Source of the DNA: Panaeolus papilionaceus
Taxonomy: Eukaryota > Basidiomycota > Agaricomycetes > Agaricales
NCBI GenBank assembly: GCA_015501605.1
Contig: JADNRZ010000044.1
Span: forward strand, 96,448-160,447
Length of the DNA: 64,000 bases
Reading direction: 5' to 3'
The translations under genes were made by a program, and so were the position numbers. The notes under the pieces were generated by a model. That model was not told the DNA's origin. It saw nothing but the letters and a program-made list of their open reading frames with translations, and did not search any database. This document shows, one piece after another, positions 25,382-37,599 of the stretch (within the stretch, counting starts at the first letter, position 1; each line of letters opens with the position of its first letter).

Positions 25382-26657
25382 TCAACGCTTCAAGCCAAAC
25401 CGTTTCTTCCACGGCCTCATTGCGCCGTCCAGGATGCGACTGGACATTTTCCTGGGCGTAGACTTATGTGGAAGTGGGGTGATCTCATCGATCTCCTGAC
25501 GAAGTCGTTGTGCCGCATCCTCAAAAGCTTCAGGAGGGTCTCCATAGTCGACGAATTGTTTGATGAACTTGGTTAGAATTTCGTCATTGTCGCGCTGATT
25601 TCTCTCCAGGATGTTTTGCAGATTTAGGTTGGTCTTCGCTTCTGGTTGTGCCAAATCTTCTTCGATATTCTTCTTCTCCAGAAGAGCATTCTCGATCCGC
25701 TCACACAGGTCTCGGTACAACTCTGGTGTGCGAAATTCCAGGGAGAGAAAGTTTGTGGTGTCGTTGTGGTATTCAAGGCCTGCATCCAAGATCTGTATTG
25801 CAGACAACCGAGTGTTTGTAAATTTCACAATCTTAGCGCCACCATCGATGAAGTCCTAGTTCAGAAACACACATATCAATAGGAATTAATCATTTTCCTC
25901 CTTGGATGATTCCATACCTTCAAATGGTTATCACGCAACTGTTCAAAATTGGATTGCCCACGACTAAGTGCTCCTTCGCCGTAAAGTGTGTCCCACATAG
26001 TGGTTACGAACGTTAAACACGTCAGTCTTTGCTCACCCGAAGACCTGAGAAAGGTTTTGAGCATTTGCAGTGTTTTTCGCTGCGTTCCGGGTAATCTCGT
26101 TCCGTTGATGGGGACAAGATAAAGAATGACGACCCAGGATAGCCTATTAATGGAATAATAGTTCGACTGATGTCAGTGGTAATTCAAGAAGAGAGTATGT
26201 ATTTAAATGGCTCACCCTTTCTGATCTGACCAAGAATTCACCATGTCTAGAATCTCTTTCTCAGAGAATTTGTTGTCCGAAAACCCTGGGGTGTCGACAA
26301 GGCAGATCTTATGTCCGAGCACAGTAGCGTTTGCCAGCCCAAACGCGCTGATGTGCTGAGTATAGCCAGCGAGTTGATTGCTACTGAGCGATAACTTTTG
26401 CGACGGCCCTGCGAAGGCTTCTAAAAACTGGGTCCAGCCGCATGTCACATGAACCAAAGTCGCAGGCAATTTTCAGAATGCGCAACTTACACTGCTTTTT
26501 CCGGCTCCAGTGGGTCCCATAATTCTACAATTAGTTTAGAGATGTATGCTTGAAGTCGAGTGGAGCAAGATACACACAGAACCGGATGACCTGGACCATT
26601 GTCGAATTTCTGAAGAGAGATTTTTCCAGTAACGTCAATGGTTTTCAGACTTTCCAT
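25382..26657 (-). CDS. P-loop GTPase array copy D
   Basis: Exons 26657-26578, 26524-26491, 26427-26216, 26143-25918 and 25855-25382 give 341 residues, the shortest copy. G1 GPTGAGKSS, switch region LSSNQLAGYTQHI, G3 VDTPGFSDN, G4-position FVTTMWDTLYGE. The first exon is short because the loop between the first two strands is reduced to KFDNGPGHPV. The last exon ends MSSRILDGAMRPWKKRFGLK. This is the first copy of the unit that is repeated three more times to the right. Its start lies about 90 bases from an upstream block shared with copies E-G. Confidence 0.85.
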
Positions 26658-26999
26658 AATGACACAGGAAGTAAATTGATTTGGTGTTATGGTAAGGAAA
26701 GGGATACACAATGAAACAAGTTCAAATTCTGGGGGTTCACGAAGTTTAGTGTTGATGGTTTAGATGAAAGTGTCTCTCTGGCGACATGGTCATTATTTAC
26801 ACGTGTGGCACCAGGTTCGGCACCTGGGACGATTTGGTGACAGGCTTGCGCTAATCTTATCTTTTCGCTACCACTTACGAGGGGATAAATCGCGCAGCTA
26901 CCATTCGACACATATACTTTCCCAAGCATGCTATGTTATGTACTTAGTAGGGAATTAACCACCATTCATTCGAAGGACGAGGCGGCGGCGAGCTGCGAG

Positions 27000-29200
27000 C
27001 TCGAGTGGATATTGATGGGTTTGGCTGTTTAAAGCGCCTGCGCCATAAATATTTACCTGAAGTTGGATCGCGAATCATCTAGGTCCCACCTCACCTTTTG
27101 AGCACATAAGAAAATTTTGAAGGATCAATATGCTTATAATTATGAATTCCTTAAAGTTCTTTAGCTCCGCGACGGTGATTAGCTAGTCTACTGTGATATG
27201 TGAGGTCCTATCCCATTCAAAACCCTGCCATCCCCATGCCCATGTCCCTGACATAAATAAGTCCGCCCCAATGTGGAATAGATAGTTGAGCCGCTCGTGT
27301 AAATATATAATTAAAACTCTTTTATTCTTTCATCCTCTTCTACTCACTCTCCCGGCAACGCAAGCGCGAATGCAACACGCGCACTAATTACACCGCGCGT
27401 TCAACCGCGCATCAACGCATCAAAAGCTCGCCTTCCTAATCCAGCCACGTCCTCATGCTCGCACTCCGACATTCCTCACCACTCCCTACACATGCACAAC
27501 CTCAAAACTCTATAAAATCTCTCAAGACCTCAAGAACGGAATCGCGATGGGTATAATGGTTCAGGTTCAGTACTTTAATTTAACTTCTACTTTCACCCCC
27601 ACTCTTCCCTCTACCAACGCGCTTGGAGACTCCCCGTTCATTATAGGGGAATAACTCCTATTCCGTAGACACTCTTCACCTTCGAAACACCCGCCCTTGT
27701 TAGTTCTCACACTCTCCCATCTCCATTTCCCTTTCTATAACTCCTATTCCATCCAACACTCGCATCCGTCCCCTCTCTCGCGCTCCGCTCCTGCAGTAAC
27801 AGGTGGAGTGACGCACCACCTCGAGCCTGGTCACCTCGACTCAGTGAAGCGTTGAGCACGCGACGAGACAAGACGAGACGCCAGTCAAGGAGGGGAGGAG
27901 ACTCGTTCCTTCACTCTCTTTTAACCACGGACAATTACTTAGCATAGTTACAATTCCAATAGATACATTCTCCGAGTCTGGGCGGCACGAGAGAACGTGC
28001 GCGCTCAGTATCACATTCCTTTGTATCGTTTTCCCTCACATATGTACGAACCCCCACTCAATTATTATTATCTCTTTTGCCCCACTTACGTTTTCGCGCG
28101 CACGTCTGAGTCACCCTGAGCCCGAGCCGAGCACGTTGAGCACACAACTTCACACATCACATTCACTCACTGTTCCCTCGCTGGGGAACCTTAATTCTAT
28201 TTGTTCACATCACACAACACTCATCTCCCTTCTTCTATCTATCACTATCCTCACCAAGAGGCATTTTCCTCTTCCACACCAACACTCTAAGCACCACCAC
28301 AATCTCAGGTACATGACTCGTATAAATCCTCCACAACCTCCTTGCACCTCTTACTTGATGAAGTCCCCCTTCAAAAATCGTCACAATCCGGCGATGCAGG
28401 AACCGAAAACATATTTTTGAAGTGAAGAGTCATAAGGCAGAATGAAACGAGGATGAGGGAGGGGAACGCAGTGTATGAGGCCACATGGGGATTGAGACGG
28501 CGTCGCTACACCTTCCGCGGTGATGTATGATTCGTTCTGGGGGTTGTACCTGTAGAATTCTGAATGAGATGGGTAGGTTTGCATCGATTTCATTAGAACA
28601 GGGCACGATAAAGGAACACGAAGTAAGAGCCAATGTAGCTTCAAGACGTGAGCTTGACACATGAAAAAAAAAAGATAGATATAACAATGGTGAGGGGGAA
28701 GGACTTTATCGCTCACCCGCCCAGCAGCAGGGTTGGCGGACGGGAACCAAAAAAAAAGGGGTCAAACCGAGATGGGAGGCTAGTCTATTTAACCAATCAA
28801 GACAGAACCAAATCCAAGTCAAATTAATGTGATATCGGGCCCGATCATGGTGCGTTGTGAACTGCATATGAGAGAAAGGATCCTGAGAAAGGACCGACGT
28901 GAAACTGAGCACACTTCAACCTCGAGGCGGGTCAAGAGGTGGGAAACCAGGATTGAAAGGAAGTGAAAGGATGAAATGATACAGTGATAAAACACTCCGA
29001 CGGATGAGATGAAACGCGGATTGGAGTCAACGAGTGGAAGTAGACCTTGATAAAAGAGGACTCCGACTAAAATATGACCCTCGAACGATTTAAGGGCCAG
29101 GAGGCAGGAGAGAAAGAATAAATCAAATGAATGGGACAAATAAAAGGAGGGTTAGTGAAACGACAGAAAAGGGAACGTAGTGTTAACTCAAGGGTGGAAA
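27000..29200. other. Unit 1 spacer without a recognisable gene
   Basis: 27.3-28.3 kb is C/T-rich on the plus strand; 28.4-29.2 kb is G/A-rich. Fragments such as minus-strand RYNPQNESYITAEG (about 28555-28510) recur in units 3 and 4 but never in a long intact frame, so this may be a second decayed gene or a conserved non-coding block. Confidence 0.5.
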
Positions 29201-29223
29201 CATATGATGCAAAATCAAAGCAT

Positions 29224-29694
29224 TCACAGATCCTGAAACGCGCCCTGATGAAAACGACAAAATAAATGAGCACAATGCCCCAAGTCGGCTGCAGATGGGG
29301 CAGAGTTGAGTCCCTGCAGGCTGGGTCCAGCACCGCATAGCTCAATGTGGGTGTAATGCAGTGAACTTGGACAACATGGTATGTCCAGGTCCACCGAAAG
29401 AGAGGGTGAGAATGGGGTGCGAGTGCATGAATAAGATGAGAGAGGGGATGGAAGAATAAATGTGGGTGCTGAGAGCGATGTGAGAGCGCTGAGCTTGTTC
29501 CATCTGAAGCCGATCCAAACAAACCGGCATCCCTCTCCTTGTCCTATCCTTGAGCTGTCGTGTGAGCATCCTTCAACGAAGTCTCTAACGCCAATTCCGT
29601 GTTGTTGTAGAGAAAAAGCTGTCCTCCTTGTTGGATGAGTGGGACGGTGAGTGAGGCTAGCTGAAGGCAGATCGTTGTAGTTGCCAATGCTCAT
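29224..29694 (-). pseudogene. F-box/LRR-like pseudogene, unit 1, middle deleted
   Basis: Minus-strand pieces match the unit 2 copy at both ends: an N-terminal part near 29694-29550, and a later part with WNKLSALTSLSAPTF then SLHYTHIELCGAGPSL. The leucine-rich middle is absent and the pieces lie in different frames. TCACGTGAGCGC stands at 29722-29733, just upstream. Confidence 0.5.
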
Positions 29695-29721
29695 AATACT
29701 AAAAAAACTACAATGATTTGG

Positions 29722-29733
29722 TCACGTGAGCGC
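29722..29733. promoter_or_regulatory. CACGTGAGCGC promoter motif, unit 1
   Basis: TCACGTGAGCGC followed by ACCAGCATACGCTCGCG, about 30 bases upstream of the minus-strand pseudogene. Confidence 0.5.
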
Positions 29734-30457
29734 ACCAGCATACGCTCGCGATTTCCTCTCGCCCAGCCACTCTTGGGCCACTCTCTCGTTTAAAGCTATG
29801 GAAAACAATGGAAATACGACAAAATAAAAGGAACGTCAAAGGGTAAGAAATCATTCAACAACTAAGTTTTAAAAAAACACCCAGCATAGCTGAGATGAGC
29901 GACAACATAAAGACTGTGTAAATAGGCGACACTGCCAGTGGACCCATGAACGCTGATATCAGGCGAAGTGAAATAAAAAGAAAATAACAGAAAAAGTCGG
30001 CTGATGGGCCCATCGGTGCTCATATTCTTTGTCATGGTTTAACCCGCCACTCGATATGCCAGTTACTTCACAGATCCTTTAGTTCTAAGTGAATCAACTC
30101 TGCTGCATTTATGTCTGGCATGGATTACATTCGACTCGGGACGGTCACATGCTGTAGTATGTACACAATTCATCAAGTCTCATTTGCCTATTACGGTTAC
30201 AGCGGAAAGAATGTGGATGTCATGACATTCAATTGTCGGAAATTTAATAGGTTGCAATCAAGTATTTTAAGAATGAGTTTGTACAATGTAAATACAGAGT
30301 GACATCTGATTCAGTAGTTTACAGAAAAGATGGAACAATGAACAGAAAATGACCATACAATGACTTCTAAGCCAATCAGAGGGAAAATATAACTAAAGGT
30401 GCATGTGTTGAACAGGGAGAGGCAATGACAAGTCAAATTGCAAACAGAGAGAGCAGT

Positions 30458-31780
30458 TCAACGCTGCGAACCAAACAATTTCTTCCAGGGCTTCTTTGCA
30501 CCTTCCAAGATGCGATAACGCACTTCTCTGAGCGTGGCTGGACGTCCTGGTATGGTGAGCTCCAGTGCAGTTGAGTCCTCCCTGAGAAGTAGTTGTGGCA
30601 ATGGGTGTTTCATGGCGATTTCGATTTCCTGATGAAGGCGCTGTGCCACTTCCTCGAAGCCTTCAGGAGCGTCTCCATAGTCGTTGAATTGTTTGATAAA
30701 CTTGGTCAGAATTTCATTATTTTCGCGGAAATTTCTTTCCAGAATGTTTCGCAGATCCCTGTTGGTCTGAGCGTCCGGTTGTGCCCAGTCACCTTCGATA
30801 TTTGTCTTCTCCAGAAGGGCGTTCTTGATCGGCTCATATAGATCTCGGTACAGCTGTGGTGTGCGAAATCTCAGCTTGCTAAAGTATGTGAAGCCGCCAG
30901 TTACTATGTCTGGGTCCAAGACCTGTAATGCAGACAACAGAGTGTTTGTAAATTTTACAATCGTGGCGCCCTCATTGATGAAGTCCTAGTTTAGACATAC
31001 AGATATCAATAGACATTAATTGTTGTCATTCCGCAGATGATTCCATACCTTCAACTGCTTATCACACAACTGTTCAAAATTGGATTGCCCACGACTCAGC
31101 GCTCCTTCACTGTAAAGCGTGTCCCACATAGTGGTTACGAACGTCAATTCCTTTAGGGTTGTCCCACCCGAAGACTTGAGAAAGGTTTGGAGCATTTCGA
31201 GGGTTTTCCGCTGCGTTCCCGGTAATCTTGTTCCGTTGATAGGGACAAGATATAAAATTCTGGCCGTGATTCGGCTAATGGAACATTAGTTGCCAGGCCA
31301 TCAATTCATCAGACATTCATGAAGAGTGTTAAAGTGACTCACTTGTTCCTATTTAACCAAACATTCACCATGTCTAGAATCTCTTTCTCCGAGAATTTGC
31401 TGTCCGAAAATCCCGGGGTGTCGACTAGGGTGATTGTATATTCATACCGGCTTGCATTGAGAACCGTGAATGCGTTGATGTGCTGAGTATAGCCAGCGAG
31501 TTGATTGCTACTCAGCGACAAGTCTTGCGCTGGCCCTGCGAAGGCTTCTAAAAACTGGGTATAAACCGGGTCAAGGGGCATGTTGTGATACGCAGGATAT
31601 ATTACTTACACTACTTTTTCCCGCTCCAGTGGGCCCCATGACTCTACAAATAATTCAGAGATGTCTTCTTAAAAATCAAGTCGAACAAGATACCCACAGA
31701 ACTACATAACCTCCCATGTCATCCTTGTACTCTTGAAGTGAGATTTCTCCGGTAACCTTGATGCTCTTCAGATTTTCCAT
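30458..31780 (-). CDS. P-loop GTPase array copy E
   Basis: Exons 31780-31698, 31643-31610, 31554-31343, 31274-31049 and 30985-30458 give 360 residues. The exon sizes from exon 2 to exon 4 (34, 212, 226) equal those of copies D and G. G1 GPTGAGKSS, G3 VDTPGFSDS, G4-position FVTTMWDTLYSE. Exon 3 ends in AAC-AA rather than the usual GG, so the residue at that splice junction is Asn. The end of the protein, REVRYRILEGAKKPWKKLFG, is almost the same as in copy G. Confidence 0.85.
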
Positions 31781-31799
31781 AACGACACAGCTAGTAAAT

Positions 31800-34140
31800 T
31801 GATTTGGTGTAATGATTAGAATAGGGATATACAGTGAAACGAGTTCGGACTCTGGGGTTCACGATGGTTAATGTCGATTGTTCCGAGAAAGTGTCCCTCC
31901 TGCGACATGTCACACCTGTGATACTCGAGGCGCCAGGTTTAGCAGCTGGAATGTCTGGTGACTGAATGCCTCACTAATCTAATCTTTCGGCTGCCACCGA
32001 GGAGAAGATCAATCGCATGGCCACCATTGGACATATTCTTCCAAGGATACGATTAGAAACCAACCATAATGTATTCAAAAGCGAAACGGTGTGGAGCGAG
32101 CCGGAGTTGGTATTGGTCGGCTGTGTAAAGCGCCTGCGCCAGGTATTGACCTCAAGATAGATCTCGAACGACAGTGCGTCCATGACTCACCTCGCCTTCA
32201 GAGTATATACGAAGATCTCGAAGGAGCAACACTCCTATTAACTTCCTAATATTTCTACGCTATGCGAAAGTAATTACCGACTTTATCGCGGTGCTTTCAC
32301 CTGCCGTAGGATTGTTTGTCCATCAGTTACGATATCTCTTCGTATAATGTAACCTGGACAATACAAACTCTGAATATATTGGATCCAATACCATGCGACA
32401 ATGATCCAGACTGGACTAATTATAAATTATATAACTCGAGAAAAGTTCGACATCCTCGCTTTCAACAGGCACATTAACACCTACCCTCCCCTTCCCGTCC
32501 TCTCGTTTCCTCCGCATGCCCCTCCTCCCGTCGCGCTCCTATCACCTCCCACACTCGTCCACCCCATCATGGTCTGCATCTTATCTACCCATCGGTCCTA
32601 TACTCCACATCCGCCCTTTACCTTCACCTTGATTCTCAGTGCCGTTGATACTCGGCTGATTGGAGAGTGACATAGAGGGGGTGGTAGGCGAGTTGGGCTG
32701 TGTTGCTACTACGTCGCTGTTGGGGTACTTGTACCCATTGGCATAAAGTCGGGTTTGTGATCGTGGTGGCGAGCGTCGGGGAATAAATCCAGAAGGAGGT
32801 TAATTTGGACGGGCCCATTGGTGATGGAAGGTTCGTTCCGAAGACTGTACGTGTAGAGCTCTGTAAACGGAGGCATGATAGAAATCCGTGTTGAATATCA
32901 ACAGGAACGCTGGCTAAAGGAAGGGAATGAAAAAGGCGGGTATATGCGCCTTCGAGTGTGATGTCAACACGTCGTAAGATTTCAAACGTTTGAGAAAGGG
33001 ACCACGGAGATGAGCTCACACAAGCGAAGCAAAGGAGTGGAGCACCTGGTAATGGGAAGAGTGTGCCTATCATGCCATACTCATCTAGGTCCGCAAAAAA
33101 GAATGCGAAAAGAAGAGAAAGAAGAGTATGATCAAGATGTACCTCTTGACCAGAGATCGCAATACATGAACGAACACGATTTTCGAACAGAAGATCACAT
33201 GGATCATGCAACATCGAACTGCTAGAGATGCATCTCTTGAAAGACGAAAATTATGGTGAAAGAATCGAATAAAGCGACAAGAACGAAATATGTACCCTTC
33301 ATCCGCAAGACTAGTCAAGAGGAGAGGGAAACAAATACGACTGCAGAAGGGAATAGAAAAAGGATGCAGATCGTGCCATACGATACTCGAACACGAACGA
33401 TTCCAATCCAGAAGAAGAAAAACGAAAGGGAATGAAAAAACGAACGACATGATGAAGAAAATCCAATGATAAAAGGAAATCAATGCAACCATGTATGAAT
33501 CCCAGTGCGCGCGATCACACACTACAGTGATTCGAGAGAGGAAAATTTGAATAAAGAGAATGAAATCAATCGACGTCCAGTACGCTCTTAGGGCAGCCAC
33601 CCCAAACGACACGTTTGTGTTGGCAGAAGACGAATATATGAACCCTAAAAACTCAAGACGAGCCAGGGGATAGCGAGAAACACGGCCACAAAGAACGAAA
33701 TGAAAAGACGAAACAATAGCAGGTAAAGACACTCGACGTGTCCTGAGTAGGCGATGAGTCAATAACGCTAACTCGCACGCCAGGTCAACCAATAATGAGA
33801 CTTGAAAACCCTTGCCCCCCCTCGCACGAACCATATGACGAACAAGAGGGAAATCATAAGGTGTGATGATGAGCGAGAGCGTACATTAGACTCACCGTCT
33901 CCACAATGAGATGAAGCGGTGAAGGTCTCAACTTTAACTTCAAGACGAGTCAAGGAGGGCACGAAACAGACCAAAGGTGAAGGGAATGACGTATGAAGCC
34001 TCCAACAAAAAGCAAAACATGAAGAGCACGCGAAATTAAATTGCATCAGGTGTTCCCAAAAGATGAAATGAACAGAAAACTCAAAGCATAGAAAAAAGGG
34101 ACATTCCAAATTCCAATGTCGGAGAAGGAAAAAAAAAACA
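31800..34140. other. Unit 2 spacer without a recognisable gene
   Basis: It has the same arrangement as the unit 1 spacer. A 249-codon minus-strand frame at 33085-33834 is made of Phe/Leu/Ser and results from the purine-rich plus strand. Confidence 0.5.
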
Positions 34141-35477
34141 TCACCCGCTACTCCTCCCCATACCCAAACTCATCTCCACCATCTCCCTCACCTGTCCCAA
34201 TATCGCTTTCACACACCTCCCGCTCCACATGTCGCCCAACTCGATAGAGACTTGCCACGTCTTCTCCAAGCTCGCTGGTTCTGTACGCGCTGAATCAATA
34301 CTCGCTGATCCAGGACGCGTCACATTGGAAGGAGAAAGGGTCGAGTCAAGCCACTCCAAGATGGGCCCGCACCACATAGGTCGATGTGGGCGAAGTGCAG
34401 CAATTTGGAACGAGGTGGTTCGTCTGCGTCTGCTTCCGCATCAGGCGATGAGAATGATGTGAGAGAAGATGAACAAGATGGGAGGGGGCGATGGAAAGGT
34501 GGCCGTGAATGACGGGAACGATGTGAGTGTGCTGAGCTCGTTCCGACAGAACCAATCCAGATGCAGACGTCCGAGAACCTCTTCCACCCTGCCCTTCTCT
34601 CTCCTCACCCCTGAAAACGCCAACATACTCAGCCTCTCACACCTCTCCAGATCCCTCAGTGCAAAGTCCCCAATACCACAGGCCTCTCCAAGTTCAGGTA
34701 GAGCACCGGCAGGCGTTTGCGCAGGCAGGTGTGGAGGTTGTGATAGGCGACGATTTTATCTTTAGGTGTGTATAGTTGAAGCGTGGTGAGGTTGGAGATG
34801 AGGGTGAGGAAGGACCATTCAGTCTTCGTCTTCTTCTTCGCCATCCCCATTCCGAGCTCTGGACTTTTCCTTCGTCTTCCCTTTCCCCAACCCCAACGGC
34901 GACTTTGACACACCCCACAACCACGGAAAAAACGCAGGGTCCAGGTGCACGTTCATCCGCTTCACACACGGCAACACATGCGAGTTCCGCTCAAAGAACG
35001 ACTTCAAATTAGATGGAGTGGCGCCTTTCTGGGGAAGATTAAGTTGCCTCCTCTCTGCGTTCTCCTCCTTCGCCTTAGATGCACCCAACACGACCCCGAT
35101 CCAAACCAACGAGTACTGGCGTGATAGGCCCTACTAGAAGCGCAGTGAGAGAGGAGAATGAGAACACAGGAATATAAAATACGTGCACAGAAGCAAGGGG
35201 GTGGCAAATAGCAGAGTGTCAGAAAGAATGACTGAGGAGGGAGCGGGTTTTAGTGCTCTGTGCGTCGTTGGATGTGATGGCGGGGGGATGACAGTTGGGG
35301 CTGTTCCATTGTGGATTTTGCTAATGTGTGAGTGTAGGAATGAGTGGAGGGGTTCTGTGAAGGAAGCCGTACTAGTGAGTGCTTCATTCCAGAAGCTGAT
35401 GAAAGTTGGGACAGGATAGGAGAAGAAAGAGGCTTACAACTGATATAACCAACTAGGTCCTTCGTCAGTCTCTTCAA
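34141..35477 (-). pseudogene. F-box/LRR-like pseudogene, unit 2, longest copy
   Basis: On the minus strand, conserved-looking segments follow each other in shifting frames. They are GATPSNLKSFFERNSHVLP with VKRMNVHLDPAFFPWLWG (about 35030-34900), WSFLTLISNLTTLQLYTP and LHTCLRKRLPVLYLNLE (about 34825-34680), LRDLERCERLSMLAFSGV (about 34650), SKLLHFAHIDLCGAGP (about 34370), and a C-terminal WQVSIELGDMWSGRCVKAIL ending at 34141. At least two frameshifts and several stops break it. The Leu/Asn spacing and the closing Glu-Leu-Gly-Asp-Met-Trp segment suit the leucine-rich half of agaric F-box proteins. Other family names are possible, because no F-box itself is legible. Confidence 0.5.
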
Positions 35478-35672
35478 GTCATTTTCAAGAGCGGCTGTCG
35501 CATATAATAGAAAACCTAAAAAAAAAGGAAAGGAAGTCGAAACCCCAATAATAAATCAAAGATATATAGCGAGTGAGCGTAGGCAAACAGTTTGGACTAT
35601 CCTGTCAATGGACACATTGAACGTTCCAGTTGAAGTTCAAGGGGACGCGCGATCCGCAACTGTTTTTTTGTG

Positions 35673-35684
35673 TCACGTGAGCGC
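35673..35684. promoter_or_regulatory. CACGTGAGCGC promoter motif, unit 2
   Basis: TCACGTGAGCGC followed by the partly decayed continuation GCTAGCGCATTCC, about 200 bases upstream of the first recognisable codons of the pseudogene. Confidence 0.45.
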
Positions 35685-36204
35685 GCTAGCGCATTCCAAA
35701 TGATTCAATGAATCGTGCTCTCGAATTCCTAGTACCCGCCCCCTCTTGGCCCATCTCAAGTTTAAAGGTACGAAAGATGATAGAAATAAAACCGAAATAA
35801 CAGGAACGTCCAAGGATAAAAAATAAGTCAAAATCTTAGCTAGTATGTACCATGCACTTTCAATCTCGTTATCAATGGCTTCGTCCCTATTGCTCGTTAC
35901 CAACATTTTTTATCGCGTCATTTGGCGATCACTGATACAGTGGACTACAGTATGGGCATAGGGAGTTGGACTATGTCATGACATTCGATCATCAGACAGT
36001 TGTGATCAAGCATTTCAATCATTAGCTAGTACAACACAGATAGAGAGTGATATGTATTTAGTCAGTTATCGCAAAGAAGGAACAATCAACAGAAAATAAG
36101 CATATGACTACTTCTAGGCTACTGACAGGGAAAATGTAACTGAAGGTAGATGCATTGATCCGAGAGAGGAACTGACTAGCTAAACCCCAACCCCAAAGAG
36201 TAGT

Positions 36205-37571
36205 TCAGTGTTTCGATCCAAACCATTCCTCCCAGGATCTCTTTGCTCCTCCCACAGTAGAATGACTTCCTCTCAGCATGGCCGGAGGTCCGGGTATGGT
36301 GAGGTCGGTTGAGTCCTCCCTGAGAAGTATCTGTGGCCATGGGCGTTTGGTAGTGATTTTAATTTCCCGATGAAGGCGTTGTGCCGCATCCTCGAAGCCT
36401 GTAGGAGGGTCTCCGTAGTTGGTAAATTGACTGACAAACTTGGTCAAGATTGCGTCATTTTCGTGGAATTTTTTCTCCAAAATGTTGCGCAGCTCTATGT
36501 TGGTCTGAGCTTCCGGTTGTGCCAAATCATCTTCGATGTTTCTCTTCTCCAGAAGCATGTTCTCGATCCGCTCATATAGATCTCGGTACAACTGTGGTGT
36601 GCAAAGTTGCAGCAAGGTAAAGTCCGTGTTTGCGTAAAGTTTCAGGGCTGCGTCCAGGATCTCCATTGCGGACGGCAATGTGTTTCTGAATTTCATAATC
36701 CTGGCGCCATCATCAATGAAGTCCTAGATCAGAGGTGTACATATCAATAGGAATTTATCATCGCCATTTCACGGATGATTCAATACCTTCAACTGTTTAT
36801 CGCGCAACTCTTCAAAATTTGATTTCCCACGACGCTGCGCTCCTTCGCTGTGAAGCATGTCCCACATAGTGGTTGCGAACGTTAAAGACGTTAGTGGCTC
36901 ATGCGAAGACTCTAGAAATTTTTTGAGCATTTCCAGTGTTTTCCGTTGGGTTCCCGGTAATCTCGTTCCGTTGATGGGGACAAGATATAAAATTCTGACC
37001 CATGATAGGCTAATGGACAAATAATTTGGCTGGTCATCGATTCATTAATCACTCATGAAGATCGTTCAAATAACGCACTGTCTCTGAGATAACCAATCAT
37101 GTACCATTTCTAGAATCTCTTTCTCAGAGAATTTGCTGTCCGAAAACCCTGGGGTGTCGATAACAAAAAGTTGACCTTTCCGCACGTTAGCGTTGACTAC
37201 CCGGAACGCGTTGATGTGCTGCGTATAGCCAGCGAGTTGATCACTACTGAGTGACAATTTTTGTGACGGTCCTGCTAGGGCTTCTACAAACTGGGTAAAA
37301 AACAGGGTTACGGGGTAAGTCACAACGAAACCCGGGTCGCAGATGATTCGCGGGATACGCGACTTACACTACTTTTGCCGGCTCCAGTGGGTCCCAGGAT
37401 ACTACAATCAGTTCAGTGATTTATGTTTGAAAGTCAAGTGGAGCAAGATACCCACAGAATCACACGATGTTCAGGACCAGTCATGGTGTACAGGTCCGTG
37501 TGAGTGACGACGGGCTCTAAAGGCTGGAGAGAGATTTCTCCTGTAACCTTGATGTTTTTCAGATTCTCCAT
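36205..37571 (-). CDS. P-loop GTPase array copy F
   Basis: Exons 37571-37456, 37401-37368, 37290-37079, 37009-36787 and 36723-36205 give 367 residues. It has the longest first exon of the family, a loop insert after ISLQ. Exon 4 is one codon shorter than in the others. G1 GPTGAGKSS, G3 IDTPGFSDS. The G4-position motif is FATTMWD, where Val is replaced by Ala. The intron 3 donor is GTGCGT. The basic C-terminus is altered (AKRSWEEWFGSKH), so the net charge of the tail is lower than in E and G. Confidence 0.85.
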
Positions 37572-37599
37572 AATGCCAGAGGGAGTAATCGGTTTCCCG

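Larger units (their letters stand above)
25382..30457 (-). repeat. Segmental duplication unit 1 (GTPase D plus spacer)
   Basis: The unit is a GTPase gene, an upstream block (GTAAAGCGCCTGCGCC-like, 27036 onward), a pyrimidine-rich block, a block with CTCAGGTACATGACTCGTA (28306 on), a purine-rich kilobase, and a broken F-box/LRR-like gene at 29224-29694. The same blocks recur in the same order in the next three units. Confidence 0.75.
30458..36204 (-). repeat. Segmental duplication unit 2 (GTPase E plus spacer)
   Basis: Same block order as unit 1. It holds the best preserved copy of the F-box/LRR-like pseudogene (34141-35477). Its uninterrupted TCCTGCGACATG at about 31890-31910 is the empty-site counterpart of the transposon in unit 4. 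Confidence 0.75.

Noticed and set aside
33085..33834. 249-codon minus-strand frame rich in Phe, Leu and Ser, looking like a membrane protein
   Set aside because: It reflects the purine-rich plus strand. The homologous blocks in the other units do not keep the frame.
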